From: Nitrospira sp.
Lineage (GTDB): Bacteria; Nitrospirota; Nitrospiria; Nitrospirales; UBA8639
NCBI GenBank assembly: GCA_024760505.1
Contig: CP058931.1
Span: 1,622,001-1,686,000, forward strand
Reading direction: 5' to 3'
DNA length: 64,000 nucleotides
This document shows positions 33,584 to 43,400 of this stretch, one piece after another (the first letter of the stretch is position 1; each line of letters starts with the position of its first letter). The position numbers and the translations under genes were made by a program. The notes beneath the pieces were generated by a model. The model was not told where the DNA came from, searched no databases, and saw nothing but the letters and a program-made list of their open reading frames with translations.

Positions 33584-34120
33584 ATGTCGAGTCATTGGTA
33601 TGTCATTCACACCTATGCGGGATATGAGGGGCGGGTTCGGGCCGGAATTGTCGAGCGGGCAAATCAATTGGGTATGGCGGATTCTGTGGCGCAAGTCCTT
33701 GTTCCTACTGAAGATGTAGTGGAATTTAAAGAAGGAAAACGCCGGGCCTCTAAACGAAAATTTTTTCCCGGGTATGTTCTGCTTGAAGCGAACGGCCCGC
33801 TTGGGGATGAGGTCGTTACTATGATCAAGGAGACCCCCAAGGTGACCGGTTTTATTGGAGGCGGAACCAGGCCAATCCCGCTTGATCCCGAGGAGGTGAC
33901 CACACTTTTGAAGCAGTTGGAATCCGGCGTAACGGCTCCAAGGGAGTTGGCCAATTTTTCAAAAGGGGACAATGTCCGAATTGTGGATGGCCCGTTTTTG
34001 GGCTTCAATGGATTAGTGGATGAGGTGGATCAGGATCATGGCCGGGTCAAGGCGCTGGTCAGTATTTTTGGTCGTTCAACCCCTGTGGAATTGGCGTTTT
34101 CTCAGGTTGAGCGTGTTTGA
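33584..34120 (+). CDS. nusG: Transcription termination/antitermination factor NusG
   Basis: Binds RNA polymerase and couples it to the ribosome or Rho. The 178-residue protein has an N-terminal NGN domain (WYVIHTYAGYEGRVRAGI, then RKFFPGYVLLE) and a C-terminal KOW domain (FSKGDNVRIVDGPFLGFNGLVDEVD). Length and order are normal. It is followed by rplK after 65 bases. Confidence 0.98.
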   Translation: MSSHWYVIHTYAGYEGRVRAGIVERANQLGMADSVAQVLVPTEDVVEFKEGKRRASKRKFFPGYVLLEANGPLGDEVVTMIKETPKVTGFIGGGTRPIPLDPEEVTTLLKQLESGVTAPRELANFSKGDNVRIVDGPFLGFNGLVDEVDQDHGRVKALVSIFGRSTPVELAFSQVERV

Positions 34121-34185
34121 AGACAAGTGGAGTATTCCTTTTTTAATTTAAGCAATACGCAAGTCGATGTAAGGTAGGTGAAGGC

Positions 34186-34611
34186 ATGGCCAAAGAAGTA
34201 ACTAGTCAAATTAAATTGCAGATTCCGGCTGGAAAAGCCAATCCTGCTCCTCCTGTTGGGCCTTCCTTGGGGCAACATGGAGTAAACATTATGGAGTTTT
34301 GTAAACAGTTTAATGCTAGAACTCAGAAGCAAGAGGGTAGCATTATCCCGGTGGTCATTTCTGTTTATAAGGACAGAAGCTTCAGCTTCGTGACCAAGAC
34401 TCCTCCGGCATCAGATTTACTGAAGAAGGCTGCAGGTATCATAAAGGGTTCAGGGATTCCCCATAAAAATAAAGTTGGGACAATCACTATGGCACAGCTA
34501 GAAGACATTGCTAAGTTGAAGGTAGAAGATCTGAATGCCAGTGATGTTCCAGCTGCGATGAATGTGATTGCAGGAACCGCGAGAAGTATGGGCATTACGG
34601 TTGAAGGGTAA
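34186..34611 (+). CDS. rplK: 50S ribosomal protein L11
   Basis: A 141-residue protein of the GTPase-associated centre. The N-terminal domain shows KLQIPAGKANPAPPVGPSLGQHGVNIMEFCK, and the rRNA-binding C-terminal domain contains KAAGIIKGSG and VPAAMNVIAGTARSMGI. It lies before rplA in the standard rplK-rplA-rplJ-rplL order. Confidence 0.98.
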   Translation: MAKEVTSQIKLQIPAGKANPAPPVGPSLGQHGVNIMEFCKQFNARTQKQEGSIIPVVISVYKDRSFSFVTKTPPASDLLKKAAGIIKGSGIPHKNKVGTITMAQLEDIAKLKVEDLNASDVPAAMNVIAGTARSMGITVEG

Positions 34612-34647
34612 ATAATATTGTGAGGCTTTTAACAGAGGGTATGCGCC

Positions 34648-35340
34648 GTGGGAAAGAAATTTGAATCGGCTTTAGCGAAGGTAACAAAGGCCCTATATTC
34701 ATTGGAGGAGGCCAGTGACCTGGTAAAGCAGGCTGCTTTTGCCAAATTCGATGAGACGGTAGAGCTGTCACTTTGCCTTGGGGTAGATCCCAAGCGTGCG
34801 GATCAGATGGTTCGCGGGACTACGGTCCTTCCTCACGGAACGGGGAAAAAGGTCAGGATTTTAGTGATTGCAAAAGGGGAGAAGGAACAGGAGGCCAGGG
34901 AAGCTGGCGCCGATTTTGTGGGGAGCGATGACCTTTTGCAGAAAATCCAAGATGGATGGCTGGACTTTGACTCCATGATTGCGACCCCGGACATGATGGG
35001 TGCTGTCGGAAGAATGGGGAAGGTGTTGGGGCCACGAGGATTAATGCCAAACCCCAAGACTGGAACGGTGACCTTTGAGGTCGGGAAAGCGATTCAGGAG
35101 ATCAGGAGGGGGAGAGTTGAGTATAAGGTTGATAAGGCAGGCAACATTCATGTTCCTGTTGGAAAGGTGTCTTTTCAAGGGCAACAAATTAGAGAAAATG
35201 CTCAGTCGGTTTTTGATTCCATCATGAAGGCTAAGCCCTCCTCCAGTAAAGGGAAGTATGTGAAAAGTGCGACATTGTCCAGCACGATGGGACCAGGTAT
35301 CCATCTGGACGGAGCCGCGATTGCAAAGCAGGTCAGTTGA
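34648..35340 (+). CDS. rplA: 50S ribosomal protein L1
   Basis: A 230-residue rRNA-binding protein of the L1 stalk, and in many bacteria a translational repressor of the L11 operon. It has FDETVELSLCLGVDPKRADQ, VRGTTVLPHGTGKKV, MMGAVGRMGKVLGPRGLMPNPK and IRENAQSVFDSIM. The start is GTG. It precedes the L10-L7/L12 gene by 30 bases; no L1-binding leader could be verified. Confidence 0.97.
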   Translation: MGKKFESALAKVTKALYSLEEASDLVKQAAFAKFDETVELSLCLGVDPKRADQMVRGTTVLPHGTGKKVRILVIAKGEKEQEAREAGADFVGSDDLLQKIQDGWLDFDSMIATPDMMGAVGRMGKVLGPRGLMPNPKTGTVTFEVGKAIQEIRRGRVEYKVDKAGNIHVPVGKVSFQGQQIRENAQSVFDSIMKAKPSSSKGKYVKSATLSSTMGPGIHLDGAAIAKQVS

Positions 35341-35370
35341 AACTTTAATCTCAGCAGGTGAGTTCGAGGT

Positions 35371-36306
35371 ATGAAAAAAACTGATAAAAATGAAGCTGTG
35401 GCAGTCATGCATGAGCAATTCGCTCGAGCGCGGATAGCCATTGTAACGGAATGCGCGGGTATGCCCGTAAATCAAATTAATGATTTGCGAAAAAAACTTC
35501 GTCAGGCGAAGTCAAACTTTCATGTGGTCAAGAACACCCTTGCCGTGAGAGCTATTGGGGGAACGGCCCTTGTTCCTTTGCAACCATTTTTTAAGGGTCA
35601 ATCGGCATTGGTTATTGGATACGATGATCCGGTATTGCCTGCGAAAGTTATTCGGGATTTTATTAAAAGTGAAAAATGTGAAGAGAAATTGCAGCTTAAA
35701 GGGGCAATTCTGGACGGGGTCGAGTTAGATCCAGCTCGTCTCACTTCTGTGGCGGATTTGCCGTCAAAGGCAGAATTGTTGTCGATGTTGTTGTCGGCCT
35801 TCCAAGGCCCAATTCGAGGGTTTGTCGGGGTTTTAGGTCAAATTGTAAGAAGTATTGTTGCGGTGTTAGCCGCAATACAAGAAAACAAAACGCAGAAAGG
35901 AGAAGGGGAGATGAGCGCAACAGAGGCAAAAATGTCAAAGGAAGATTTCATTAAAGTTATAGAGGGCATGAGTGTCCTGGAATTGTCGGATCTTGTGAAG
36001 GGTCTGGAGGAGCGATTTGGTGTGACGGCAGCGGCGCCGGTTGGGGTCATGGCTGCTGCAGTGGGCGCTGCGGCTCCTGCCGCTGAAGAGCAGACCGAGT
36101 TTACGGTAGTATTGGGAAGTGCCCCGGCGGATAAAAAGATTCAAGTCATCAAGGTGGTGCGAGAGATTACTGGGTTGGGTTTGAAGGAAGCTAAGGATCT
36201 CGTTGAGGCGGCCCCGAAGGCGGTAAAGGAGGGCGTGTCCAAAGAAGAATCAGAAACTATTAAGAAGAAACTTCAAGAGGTTGGTGCGACCGTAGAGGTG
36301 AAGTAG
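35371..36306 (+). CDS. rplJ: In-frame fusion of ribosomal proteins L10 and L7/L12
   Basis: One 311-codon frame. Residues 1-175 are L10, the stalk base: AVAVMHEQFARARIAIVTE, KNTLAVRAIGGTA and the C-terminal helix ending SIVAVLAAIQENKT. A short linker QKGEGE leads directly to Met181, the start of L7/L12 (SATEAKMSKEDFIKVIEG...). No stop codon lies between them, checked codon by codon at 35821-35932. L10 normally ends near residue 175 and is a separate protein. The helix before the linker is the one that holds L7/L12 dimers, so a fusion would place one copy next to its own binding site. The internal start described in the next entry probably supplies the free copies. A base-call error that removed a stop is possible. 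Confidence 0.85.
   Translation: MKKTDKNEAVAVMHEQFARARIAIVTECAGMPVNQINDLRKKLRQAKSNFHVVKNTLAVRAIGGTALVPLQPFFKGQSALVIGYDDPVLPAKVIRDFIKSEKCEEKLQLKGAILDGVELDPARLTSVADLPSKAELLSMLLSAFQGPIRGFVGVLGQIVRSIVAVLAAIQENKTQKGEGEMSATEAKMSKEDFIKVIEGMSVLELSDLVKGLEERFGVTAAAPVGVMAAAVGAAAPAAEEQTEFTVVLGSAPADKKIQVIKVVREITGLGLKEAKDLVEAAPKAVKEGVSKEESETIKKKLQEVGATVEVK
35911..36306 (+). CDS. rplL: 50S ribosomal protein L7/L12 from an internal start
   Basis: A 131-residue stalk protein that recruits translation GTPases. It has the N-terminal dimerisation part (SKEDFIKVIEGMSVLELSDLVKGLEERFGV), an Ala-rich hinge, and the C-terminal factor-binding domain with EFTVVLGSA, IQVIKVVREITGLGLKEAKDLVEAAPK. A strong AAAGGAG Shine-Dalgarno (35896-35902) lies 8 bases before this ATG, strong evidence that the ribosome starts here independently of rplJ. 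The upstream frame is also open. The gap to rpoB contains a small CCTCA-TTT-TGAGG hairpin (36313-36325). Confidence 0.9.
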   Translation: MSATEAKMSKEDFIKVIEGMSVLELSDLVKGLEERFGVTAAAPVGVMAAAVGAAAPAAEEQTEFTVVLGSAPADKKIQVIKVVREITGLGLKEAKDLVEAAPKAVKEGVSKEESETIKKKLQEVGATVEVK

Positions 36307-36401
36307 TGTTTCCCTCATTTTGAGGACTCGGAATAGAGACTTAGGAAGGTTCGAGGGCCAGCAGGAAGCTGAGGTGGCCGTTAATCCTTAAGGAGACAGG
36401 A

Positions 36402-39400
36402 ATGGGACAACCAGCCTTTGAGGGCAGTGTTCAGCGACATAGCTTTTCAAAAATTCGCTCACATATAGAAATTCCGGATTTAGTGGAGGTGCAGCGCCGT
36501 TCCTATGAGGAATTTTTGCAGGCGGAGACATTGCCGGATCGTCGTGAGGACAAGGGATTGCATGCAGCGTTTAAAAGTGTGTTTCCCATTATGGATTATA
36601 ACAATTCTGCCATTTTAGAATTTTCCAGCTATTCCCTGGGAACGCCTAAGTATGACACAAGGGAATGTATAGAGCAGGGAATGACCTTTGCTGCACCTTT
36701 AAAGCTTCGGGTGCGATTGGTCGTTTTCGATCAACAAGATAAAAGTGTAAAAAACAGGGTCCTGGATGTCAGGGAGCAAGAAGTCTATGTCGGTGAACTG
36801 CCTTTGATGACCGAGCGTGGCACTTTTATGGTGAATGGCACGGAGCGGGTGGCAGTCAGCCAGTTGCATCGGTCTCCTGGGCCTTCATTTGGCCATGACA
36901 AGGGCCGGACTCATTCAAGCGGGAAAGTCTTGTTTTCAGGTCGGATCATCCCTTATCGAGGATCATGGCTCGACTTTGAATATGATGCCAAAGATATTTT
37001 GTATGTACGAATTGATCGCCGCAGGAAAATGCCTGCCACAATTTTATTAAAAGGTTTTGGTTTTAGCACTGATGACCTTCTTAAGATGTATTACCCTGTA
37101 GAGGAAGTGCGCGTCGTGAATGGTGGTTTGCTTCGCAAGCTTGATCCCGACATCCATGCAGGATTGCGATCTCCGGCAGACCTCTTTGAGAAGGGATCCA
37201 ATGAGCCCTTGGTTAAAGAAGGCACTAAGCTCAATAAAACCCTCATGGGGCGTATTCGTGCAGCTGGAATCAAAGAAATTCCTATCAAGCAGGAAGATTT
37301 GGTTGGTCGAGCCGTGTTAACCGAACTTGTGGATCCTGGAACCCAGGAAGTAATTCTCGAAAAAAATCAACGACTCACGGCACCGGTGATGGAGCGAATT
37401 CTGGAAAGCGGAGTTGAAGGATTTAAGGTTATATACCTGGATAGCCCTACGACCAGTCCTGTCATTCTGGATACATTGGAAGCCGAGCGGACTAATTCAA
37501 AGGAAGAGGCCTGGGTGGAAATTTATAAACGGCTTCGACCTGGAGAAATGCCATCCATTGAGTCGGCAAAATTGTTGTTCGAAAATCTCTTTCTGAATCC
37601 CAAGCGGTATGACCTTTCCCCTGTTGGTCGGTTGAAGATGAACAAGCGATTCAACCTTGATTTGTCCTTAGAACAGCGCACGTTATCCGCTCAAGATATT
37701 GTCGAGGTGGTAAGATGCCTGGTGGATCTTAAAGCCGGAAAGGGTGCGGTTGATGATATCGACCATTTAGGCAATCGTCGTGTCAGATCAGTTGGTGAGT
37801 TATTAGAAAATCAAATCCGTATTGGTCTGGCTAGAATGGAGCGAAGCATTAAGGAGCGGATGAATCTGCTCGATATGGAAACCGTGTTGCCTCATGACCT
37901 GATCAATGCCAAGCCTATCGTTGGCGCCATCAAGGAGTTTTTCGCTGGAAGTCAACTCTCACAGTTTATGGATCAAACTAACCCGTTGGCAGAGATCACC
38001 CATAAACGTAGGCTGTCTGCTTTAGGGCCAGGTGGTTTGACCAGGGAGCGTGCAGGTTTTGAGGTCCGGGACGTTCACCCCTCTCATTATAGTCGTATAT
38101 GTCCTATTGAAACGCCGGAAGGACCCAATATTGGGTTGATTACGTCGTTGGCTACCTATGCTCGGATCAATGAGTTTGGGTTTATAGAGGCTCCTTTTCG
38201 GAAGGTAAGAAAAGGGCGTGTCACAGACGACGTTGAATTCCTTTCGCCATTAGATGGAGATCAGGTTGTTATCGCTCAGGCTAATTCAGCCATGAATAAG
38301 GACGGGATGCTCACCTCGGAAACGATAACGGCCAGAGAAGCAGGGGAATTTGTGACGACTACTCCCGATAAGGTGGACTATCTGGATGTTTCTCCTAAAC
38401 AGGTGGTTAGCGTGGCAACTGCGTTAATTCCATTTCTGGAGCATGATGACGCAAACCGGGCCCTTATGGGTTCGAATATGCAACGCCAAGCAGTGCCAAC
38501 AATTAAAAGTGAGTCTCCTTTGGTCGGGACGGGAATGGAAGCTGTTGTGGCGAGAGATTCTGGATATTTGGCTATCGCTCAACGAGATGGGATTGTTGAA
38601 TCGGTAGATGCCAGGAGAATTGTCGTCAGAACCGGACTTAAGGAAAAAGATGATAAGAAAAAAGGTTCTCGAATCCTGGATACTTATGATTTGATCAAAT
38701 TTCAGCGAACGAATCAAAATACGTGTATCACCCAAACTCCTATTGTTCGAATTGGGCAACCGGTTAGGCAAGGGCAAGTGCTAGCGGATGGTCCAGCTAT
38801 GGATCGCGGAGAATTGGCGTTGGGAAAAAATGTGCTCGTCGCCTTTATGCCATGGGGTGGATACAACTATGAGGATGCCATTCTTTTAAGTGAGAAAATG
38901 GTTAAAGAAGATGTGTTTACTTCTATCCATATCGAAGAGTTCGAAGTGGAGGCGCGTGATACAAAGTTAGGAAAAGAAGAAATCACCCGGGATATTCCTA
39001 ACCTCGGGGAAGAGGCTCTTCGAAATTTGGATGAAAGTGGCATCGTCCGAATCGGTGCGGAAGTCAAGCCAGGCGATATTCTTGTGGGAAAAGTTACGCC
39101 TAAGGGAGAGACCCAGCTGACGCCAGAGGAAAAATTATTGCGTGCGATTTTTGGGGAAAAGGCTGGAGATGTGAAGGATACCTCGCTTCAGGTTCCTCCG
39201 GGCATTGAAGGTATTGTCGTGGACGTCAAAATTTTCTCCAGAAAAGGCGTAGATAAAGATGAGCGGTCTCGGACAATCGAGACGGATGATCGCGTCAAAG
39301 TCGAGCGGGACTACCAGGAAGAATTGCGGATTATCGAAGAAGAACGGAATCGTAAGATTCGGAAGCTATTGCTTGGGCAATTTGTCGGACGGGATTTAAT

Positions 39401-40367
39401 GGACCCTGATAGTGGTGAAGTGATTCTAAAGAAAAAGGGTCGTATTACCGCGGAAGTTCTTCGCAAGTTATCTGATGATGATGCGCGTCGGGTGATTCTG
39501 GCTGACGCTGAAGAACAAAAAAAGCTGGATGAAATTGAACGGGAAGCGAAAGACCAAATTGAAATCTTACAGACACAATACGATGAAAAGGTTGGTCGTC
39601 TTCGACGTGGAGATGAATTGCCTCCCGGTGTAATTAAGCTGGTCAAGGTGTATTTGGCCATTAAAAGAAAAATTGCGGTGGGCGATAAAATGGCCGGCCG
39701 TCATGGAAACAAGGGTGTCGTTTCTCGAATTATGGCTGAAGAGGATATGCCGTATCTTCCAGATGGGACGCCCGTTCAGATTGTTCTGAACCCGTTGGGA
39801 GTCCCCTCTCGAATGAATGTGGGGCAAATTCTTGAGACGCATCTGGGGTGGGCGGCAAAAGCGTTGGGAATTCAGGTGGAAACACCCGTATTCGATGGAG
39901 CTTCGGAAAAGGAAATCAAAGAATTATTGAAAAAAGCGAATCTCCCTGAGTCAGGACAATCGGTGGTCTATGATGGACGGACAGGCGAACCATTTAAGAG
40001 TCCGGTCACGGTGGGATACATGTATATGCTGAAACTTCACCATTTGGTGGACGATAAGATTCACGCTCGCTCAATCGGACCATATTCTTTGGTAACGCAG
40101 CAACCGCTCGGAGGAAAGGCTCAATTTGGCGGTCAGCGTCTAGGAGAGATGGAGGTCTGGGCTCTGCAGGCATATGGGGCGGCTTCCACCTTGCAGGAAT
40201 TTTTGACTGTGAAATCAGATGATGTGCCCGGACGGTCTCGAATGTATGAAGCAATCGTGAAGGGTGAGAACTTTCTGGAACCTGGTCTTCCGGAGTCCTT
40301 TAATGTCTTAGTGAAGGAATTGCAAAGTTTAGGGTTGGATGTGGAGTTGATTAAATCTGCTGATTAG
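36402..40367 (+). CDS. rpoB: RNA polymerase subunit beta
   Basis: The 1,321-residue catalytic-side subunit of RNA polymerase. It has TERGTFMVNGTERVAVSQLHRSPG, the rifampicin-binding region GSQLSQFMDQTNPLAEITHKRRLSALGPGG, and PIETPEGPNIGLI, all standard. Later come AFMPWGGYNYEDAILLSE, KMAGRHGNKGVVSRI and the C-terminal GGKAQFGGQRLGEMEVWALQAYGAA. The residues usually changed in rifampicin resistance (Asp, His, Ser of the cluster) look unmodified. A TAAGGAGACAGG Shine-Dalgarno precedes the ATG. Confidence 0.99.
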   Translation: MGQPAFEGSVQRHSFSKIRSHIEIPDLVEVQRRSYEEFLQAETLPDRREDKGLHAAFKSVFPIMDYNNSAILEFSSYSLGTPKYDTRECIEQGMTFAAPLKLRVRLVVFDQQDKSVKNRVLDVREQEVYVGELPLMTERGTFMVNGTERVAVSQLHRSPGPSFGHDKGRTHSSGKVLFSGRIIPYRGSWLDFEYDAKDILYVRIDRRRKMPATILLKGFGFSTDDLLKMYYPVEEVRVVNGGLLRKLDPDIHAGLRSPADLFEKGSNEPLVKEGTKLNKTLMGRIRAAGIKEIPIKQEDLVGRAVLTELVDPGTQEVILEKNQRLTAPVMERILESGVEGFKVIYLDSPTTSPVILDTLEAERTNSKEEAWVEIYKRLRPGEMPSIESAKLLFENLFLNPKRYDLSPVGRLKMNKRFNLDLSLEQRTLSAQDIVEVVRCLVDLKAGKGAVDDIDHLGNRRVRSVGELLENQIRIGLARMERSIKERMNLLDMETVLPHDLINAKPIVGAIKEFFAGSQLSQFMDQTNPLAEITHKRRLSALGPGGLTRERAGFEVRDVHPSHYSRICPIETPEGPNIGLITSLATYARINEFGFIEAPFRKVRKGRVTDDVEFLSPLDGDQVVIAQANSAMNKDGMLTSETITAREAGEFVTTTPDKVDYLDVSPKQVVSVATALIPFLEHDDANRALMGSNMQRQAVPTIKSESPLVGTGMEAVVARDSGYLAIAQRDGIVESVDARRIVVRTGLKEKDDKKKGSRILDTYDLIKFQRTNQNTCITQTPIVRIGQPVRQGQVLADGPAMDRGELALGKNVLVAFMPWGGYNYEDAILLSEKMVKEDVFTSIHIEEFEVEARDTKLGKEEITRDIPNLGEEALRNLDESGIVRIGAEVKPGDILVGKVTPKGETQLTPEEKLLRAIFGEKAGDVKDTSLQVPPGIEGIVVDVKIFSRKGVDKDERSRTIETDDRVKVERDYQEELRIIEEERNRKIRKLLLGQFVGRDLMDPDSGEVILKKKGRITAEVLRKLSDDDARRVILADAEEQKKLDEIEREAKDQIEILQTQYDEKVGRLRRGDELPPGVIKLVKVYLAIKRKIAVGDKMAGRHGNKGVVSRIMAEEDMPYLPDGTPVQIVLNPLGVPSRMNVGQILETHLGWAAKALGIQVETPVFDGASEKEIKELLKKANLPESGQSVVYDGRTGEPFKSPVTVGYMYMLKLHHLVDDKIHARSIGPYSLVTQQPLGGKAQFGGQRLGEMEVWALQAYGAASTLQEFLTVKSDDVPGRSRMYEAIVKGENFLEPGLPESFNVLVKELQSLGLDVELIKSAD

Positions 40368-40420
40368 AGAATTGGCGTGGTTATCCGGTCCCATCATTCA
40401 ACATAATCGGAGGAACGAAC

Positions 40421-43400
40421 TTGGATAGTATCTATTCGCTTTTTGAAAAACCTCGTGATGCGGTTTCATTTGATGCCATGAGAATTCGTATCGCTTCGCC
40501 TGAGAAGATTCGCTCGTGGTCTTATGGCGAGGTAAAAAAGCCAGAGACGATCAACTATCGGTCCTTTAAGCCTGAACGGGATGGGCTGTTTTGCGCAAAA
40601 ATATTCGGGCCAACCAAAGATTGGGAATGTAATTGCGGTAAATACAAGCGGATGAAGCACCGTGGGATTGTGTGTGATAAGTGCGGCGTGGAAGTCATCC
40701 AGTCAAAAGTTCGACGAGAGAGAATGGGCCATATCGAATTGGCTGCTCCTGTTGCTCACATCTGGTTTCTCAAGGGTGTGCCCAGCCGGATTGGCATTCT
40801 TTTGGATATGAGTTTAAAGCAGTTGGAAAAGATCCTGTATTTTGAGGCGTACGTGGTCTTGGATACCGGCAATACGAATTTGAAAGAAAGAGAGCTCCTG
40901 ACTGAGGAACGATATCGTGAGTGCGTCGAGGAGTATGGGGCCAATTCTTTTAAAGTGGGTATTGGTGCCGAAGCTATCCGGGAATTATTGCGCAAAGTGG
41001 ATATTAATGCTTTGTGGGATGAACGGCATGTCAAGATTAAGAGTACGACGTCCGCAGCGGTTGGGAAAAAACTTACGAAACGATTGAAGGTCATTGAGGC
41101 GTTCCATAAATCAGGAAATAACCCAGAGTGGATGATTATGGATGCCATTCCGGTGTTGCCCCCTGAGCTTCGCCCACTGGTGCCTTTGGATGGAGGCCGG
41201 TTCGCTACTTCGGATCTTAATGATCTTTATCGTCGAGTGATTAATCGCAATAACCGTCTCAAGCGATTGGTGGAATTGAAGGCCCCCGGTGTCATTATCC
41301 GCAATGAAATGCGAATGCTGCAGGAAGCGGTCGACGCGTTGTTTGACAATGGGCGTCGGGGCCGGGTCATCCGTGGCGCCAATAAGCGTCCTCTCAAGTC
41401 TTTGAGCGATATGCTCAAAGGAAAGCAGGGGCGATTTAGGCAGAATCTCCTCGGAAAACGGGTCGATTACTCCGGGCGGTCGGTGATTGTGGTTGGTCCA
41501 GAATTACGGCTTAACCAATGTGGATTGCCCAAGAAAATGGCTTTGGAATTATTTAAACCGTTTATCTTTCATAAACTGGAAGAGCGTGGAGCAGCCACGA
41601 CAATCAAAAGCGCTAAGCGTTTGGTTGAAAAGGAGCGTCCAGAAGTCTGGGATGTCCTTGATGAAGTGATTCGAGAGCATCCAGTTATGTTGAATCGTGC
41701 TCCAACTCTTCATCGTCTGGGCATTCAGGCTTTTGATCCTATTTTGGTAGAAGGGAAGGCTATTCGTCTCCATCCCTTAGTCTGTGCCGCGTTTAATGCG
41801 GACTTTGATGGGGATCAAATGGCTGTGCATGTTCCGCTTTCAGTGGAAGCCCAAATTGAGGCTCGGGTATTAATGATGGCGGCCAATAATGTTCTTTCGC
41901 CGGCCAATGGCCGACCCCTTTCTATCCCCTCTCAGGATATGGTCTTAGGATGTTATTGGTTGACCAAGGATCGTGACGGTGCCCGTGGGGAGGGGAAGAT
42001 CTTTTCGTCTACAGATGAAGTTCGAATTGCCTATGATTCGCAGGAAGTGGAAGAGCAGGCGAGGATAAAAGTACGCATTGATGGAGATATGATTGATACG
42101 ACGGTTGGACGAGTGATTCTTTCTGAGGTTTTGCCAGGAAGCATGCCTTTTTCACATGTAAATCAGCTTATGACGAAAAAGGAGCTGACGAAACTGATTG
42201 ATCGTGTGTATCGTCAGGCCGGTCTGCATGAAGTAGTCGTCATGCTTGATCAATTGAAAGATTTAGGGTTCTCCTATGCCACCAAGGCGGGCGTTTCCAT
42301 TTGTATTGATAACATGCATATTCCGTCTCGCAAAAAGGAATTGATCGAGCGCGCCAAAGGCGATGTTTCCCAGGTTCAAGAGCAATACAGTGAAGGCTTG
42401 ATTACTAATGGGGAGCGATACAACAAGGTTATCGATATTTGGGCCCATGTTGGCGAAGAAGTTGCCATTGAAATGATGAAGGAAATTAAAGAGGGAGGCG
42501 GGCGCGGCGCAGCAGAAGGTCTCAATCCTATCTTTATGATGGCGGATTCAGGAGCTAGGGGAAGTTCGCAGCAGATTCGGCAATTGGGAGGAATGCGCGG
42601 TCTTATGGCCAAGCCTTCAGGAGAAATTATTGAAACTCCTATTACCGCTAATTTCCGAGAGGGTCTCACGGTTTTACAGTATTTTATTTCGACGCATGGA
42701 GCACGGAAGGGGTTGGCTGATACAGCACTCAAAACGGCAAATTCAGGATACCTAACCAGGCGCCTTGTAGATGCGGCTCAGGATGTGATTATCAGTGAGC
42801 CTGATTGCTTCACAACTGACGGAATTATCGTTTCGGCGTTGGTAGAGGGTGGAGAAGTGATTCAACCTCTGGATGAACGCATTCTTGGGCGGTTAACAGC
42901 AGAGGATGTGCTCGATCCTGTCACGCAGGAAGTCATTGTTAAAGCTCATGAAGAATTAGAGGAAGAGCTTTGTAAGACAATTGTTGAGGCGGGAATCGAC
43001 CACGTGAAAATTCGTTCGGTTCTCACATGCCAATCTCGATGGGGGGTATGTGCCAAATGCTACGGCAGAGATTTAGCACGCGGCCGCCTTGTAGAAAAGG
43101 GCGAACCTGTTGGGGTTATTGCGGCGCAGTCTATCGGTGAGCCAGGGACCCAGTTGACCATGCGAACGTTCCATATTGGAGGCACGGCCAGTAAGGTTGT
43201 GGAACAAACGGTTCTGGCATCCAAGCATGATGGTACGATTAAATTTTTAAGTTTTGACGCAAAGAAAAATGCGGATTTTTATAATCCCAGCATGGCCGTA
43301 AAGACTCGACAAGGGGATTGGGTGGTAATGGTACGCAATGGCAAAGTTGCGGTAATTGATGAGACGGGCCGTGAGCGGGAAAAATATCCGGTGGTGTATG

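Noticed and set aside
38000..38120. Possible rifampicin resistance change in rpoB.
   Set aside because: The cluster residues usually altered (Asp, His, Ser) match the sensitive form.
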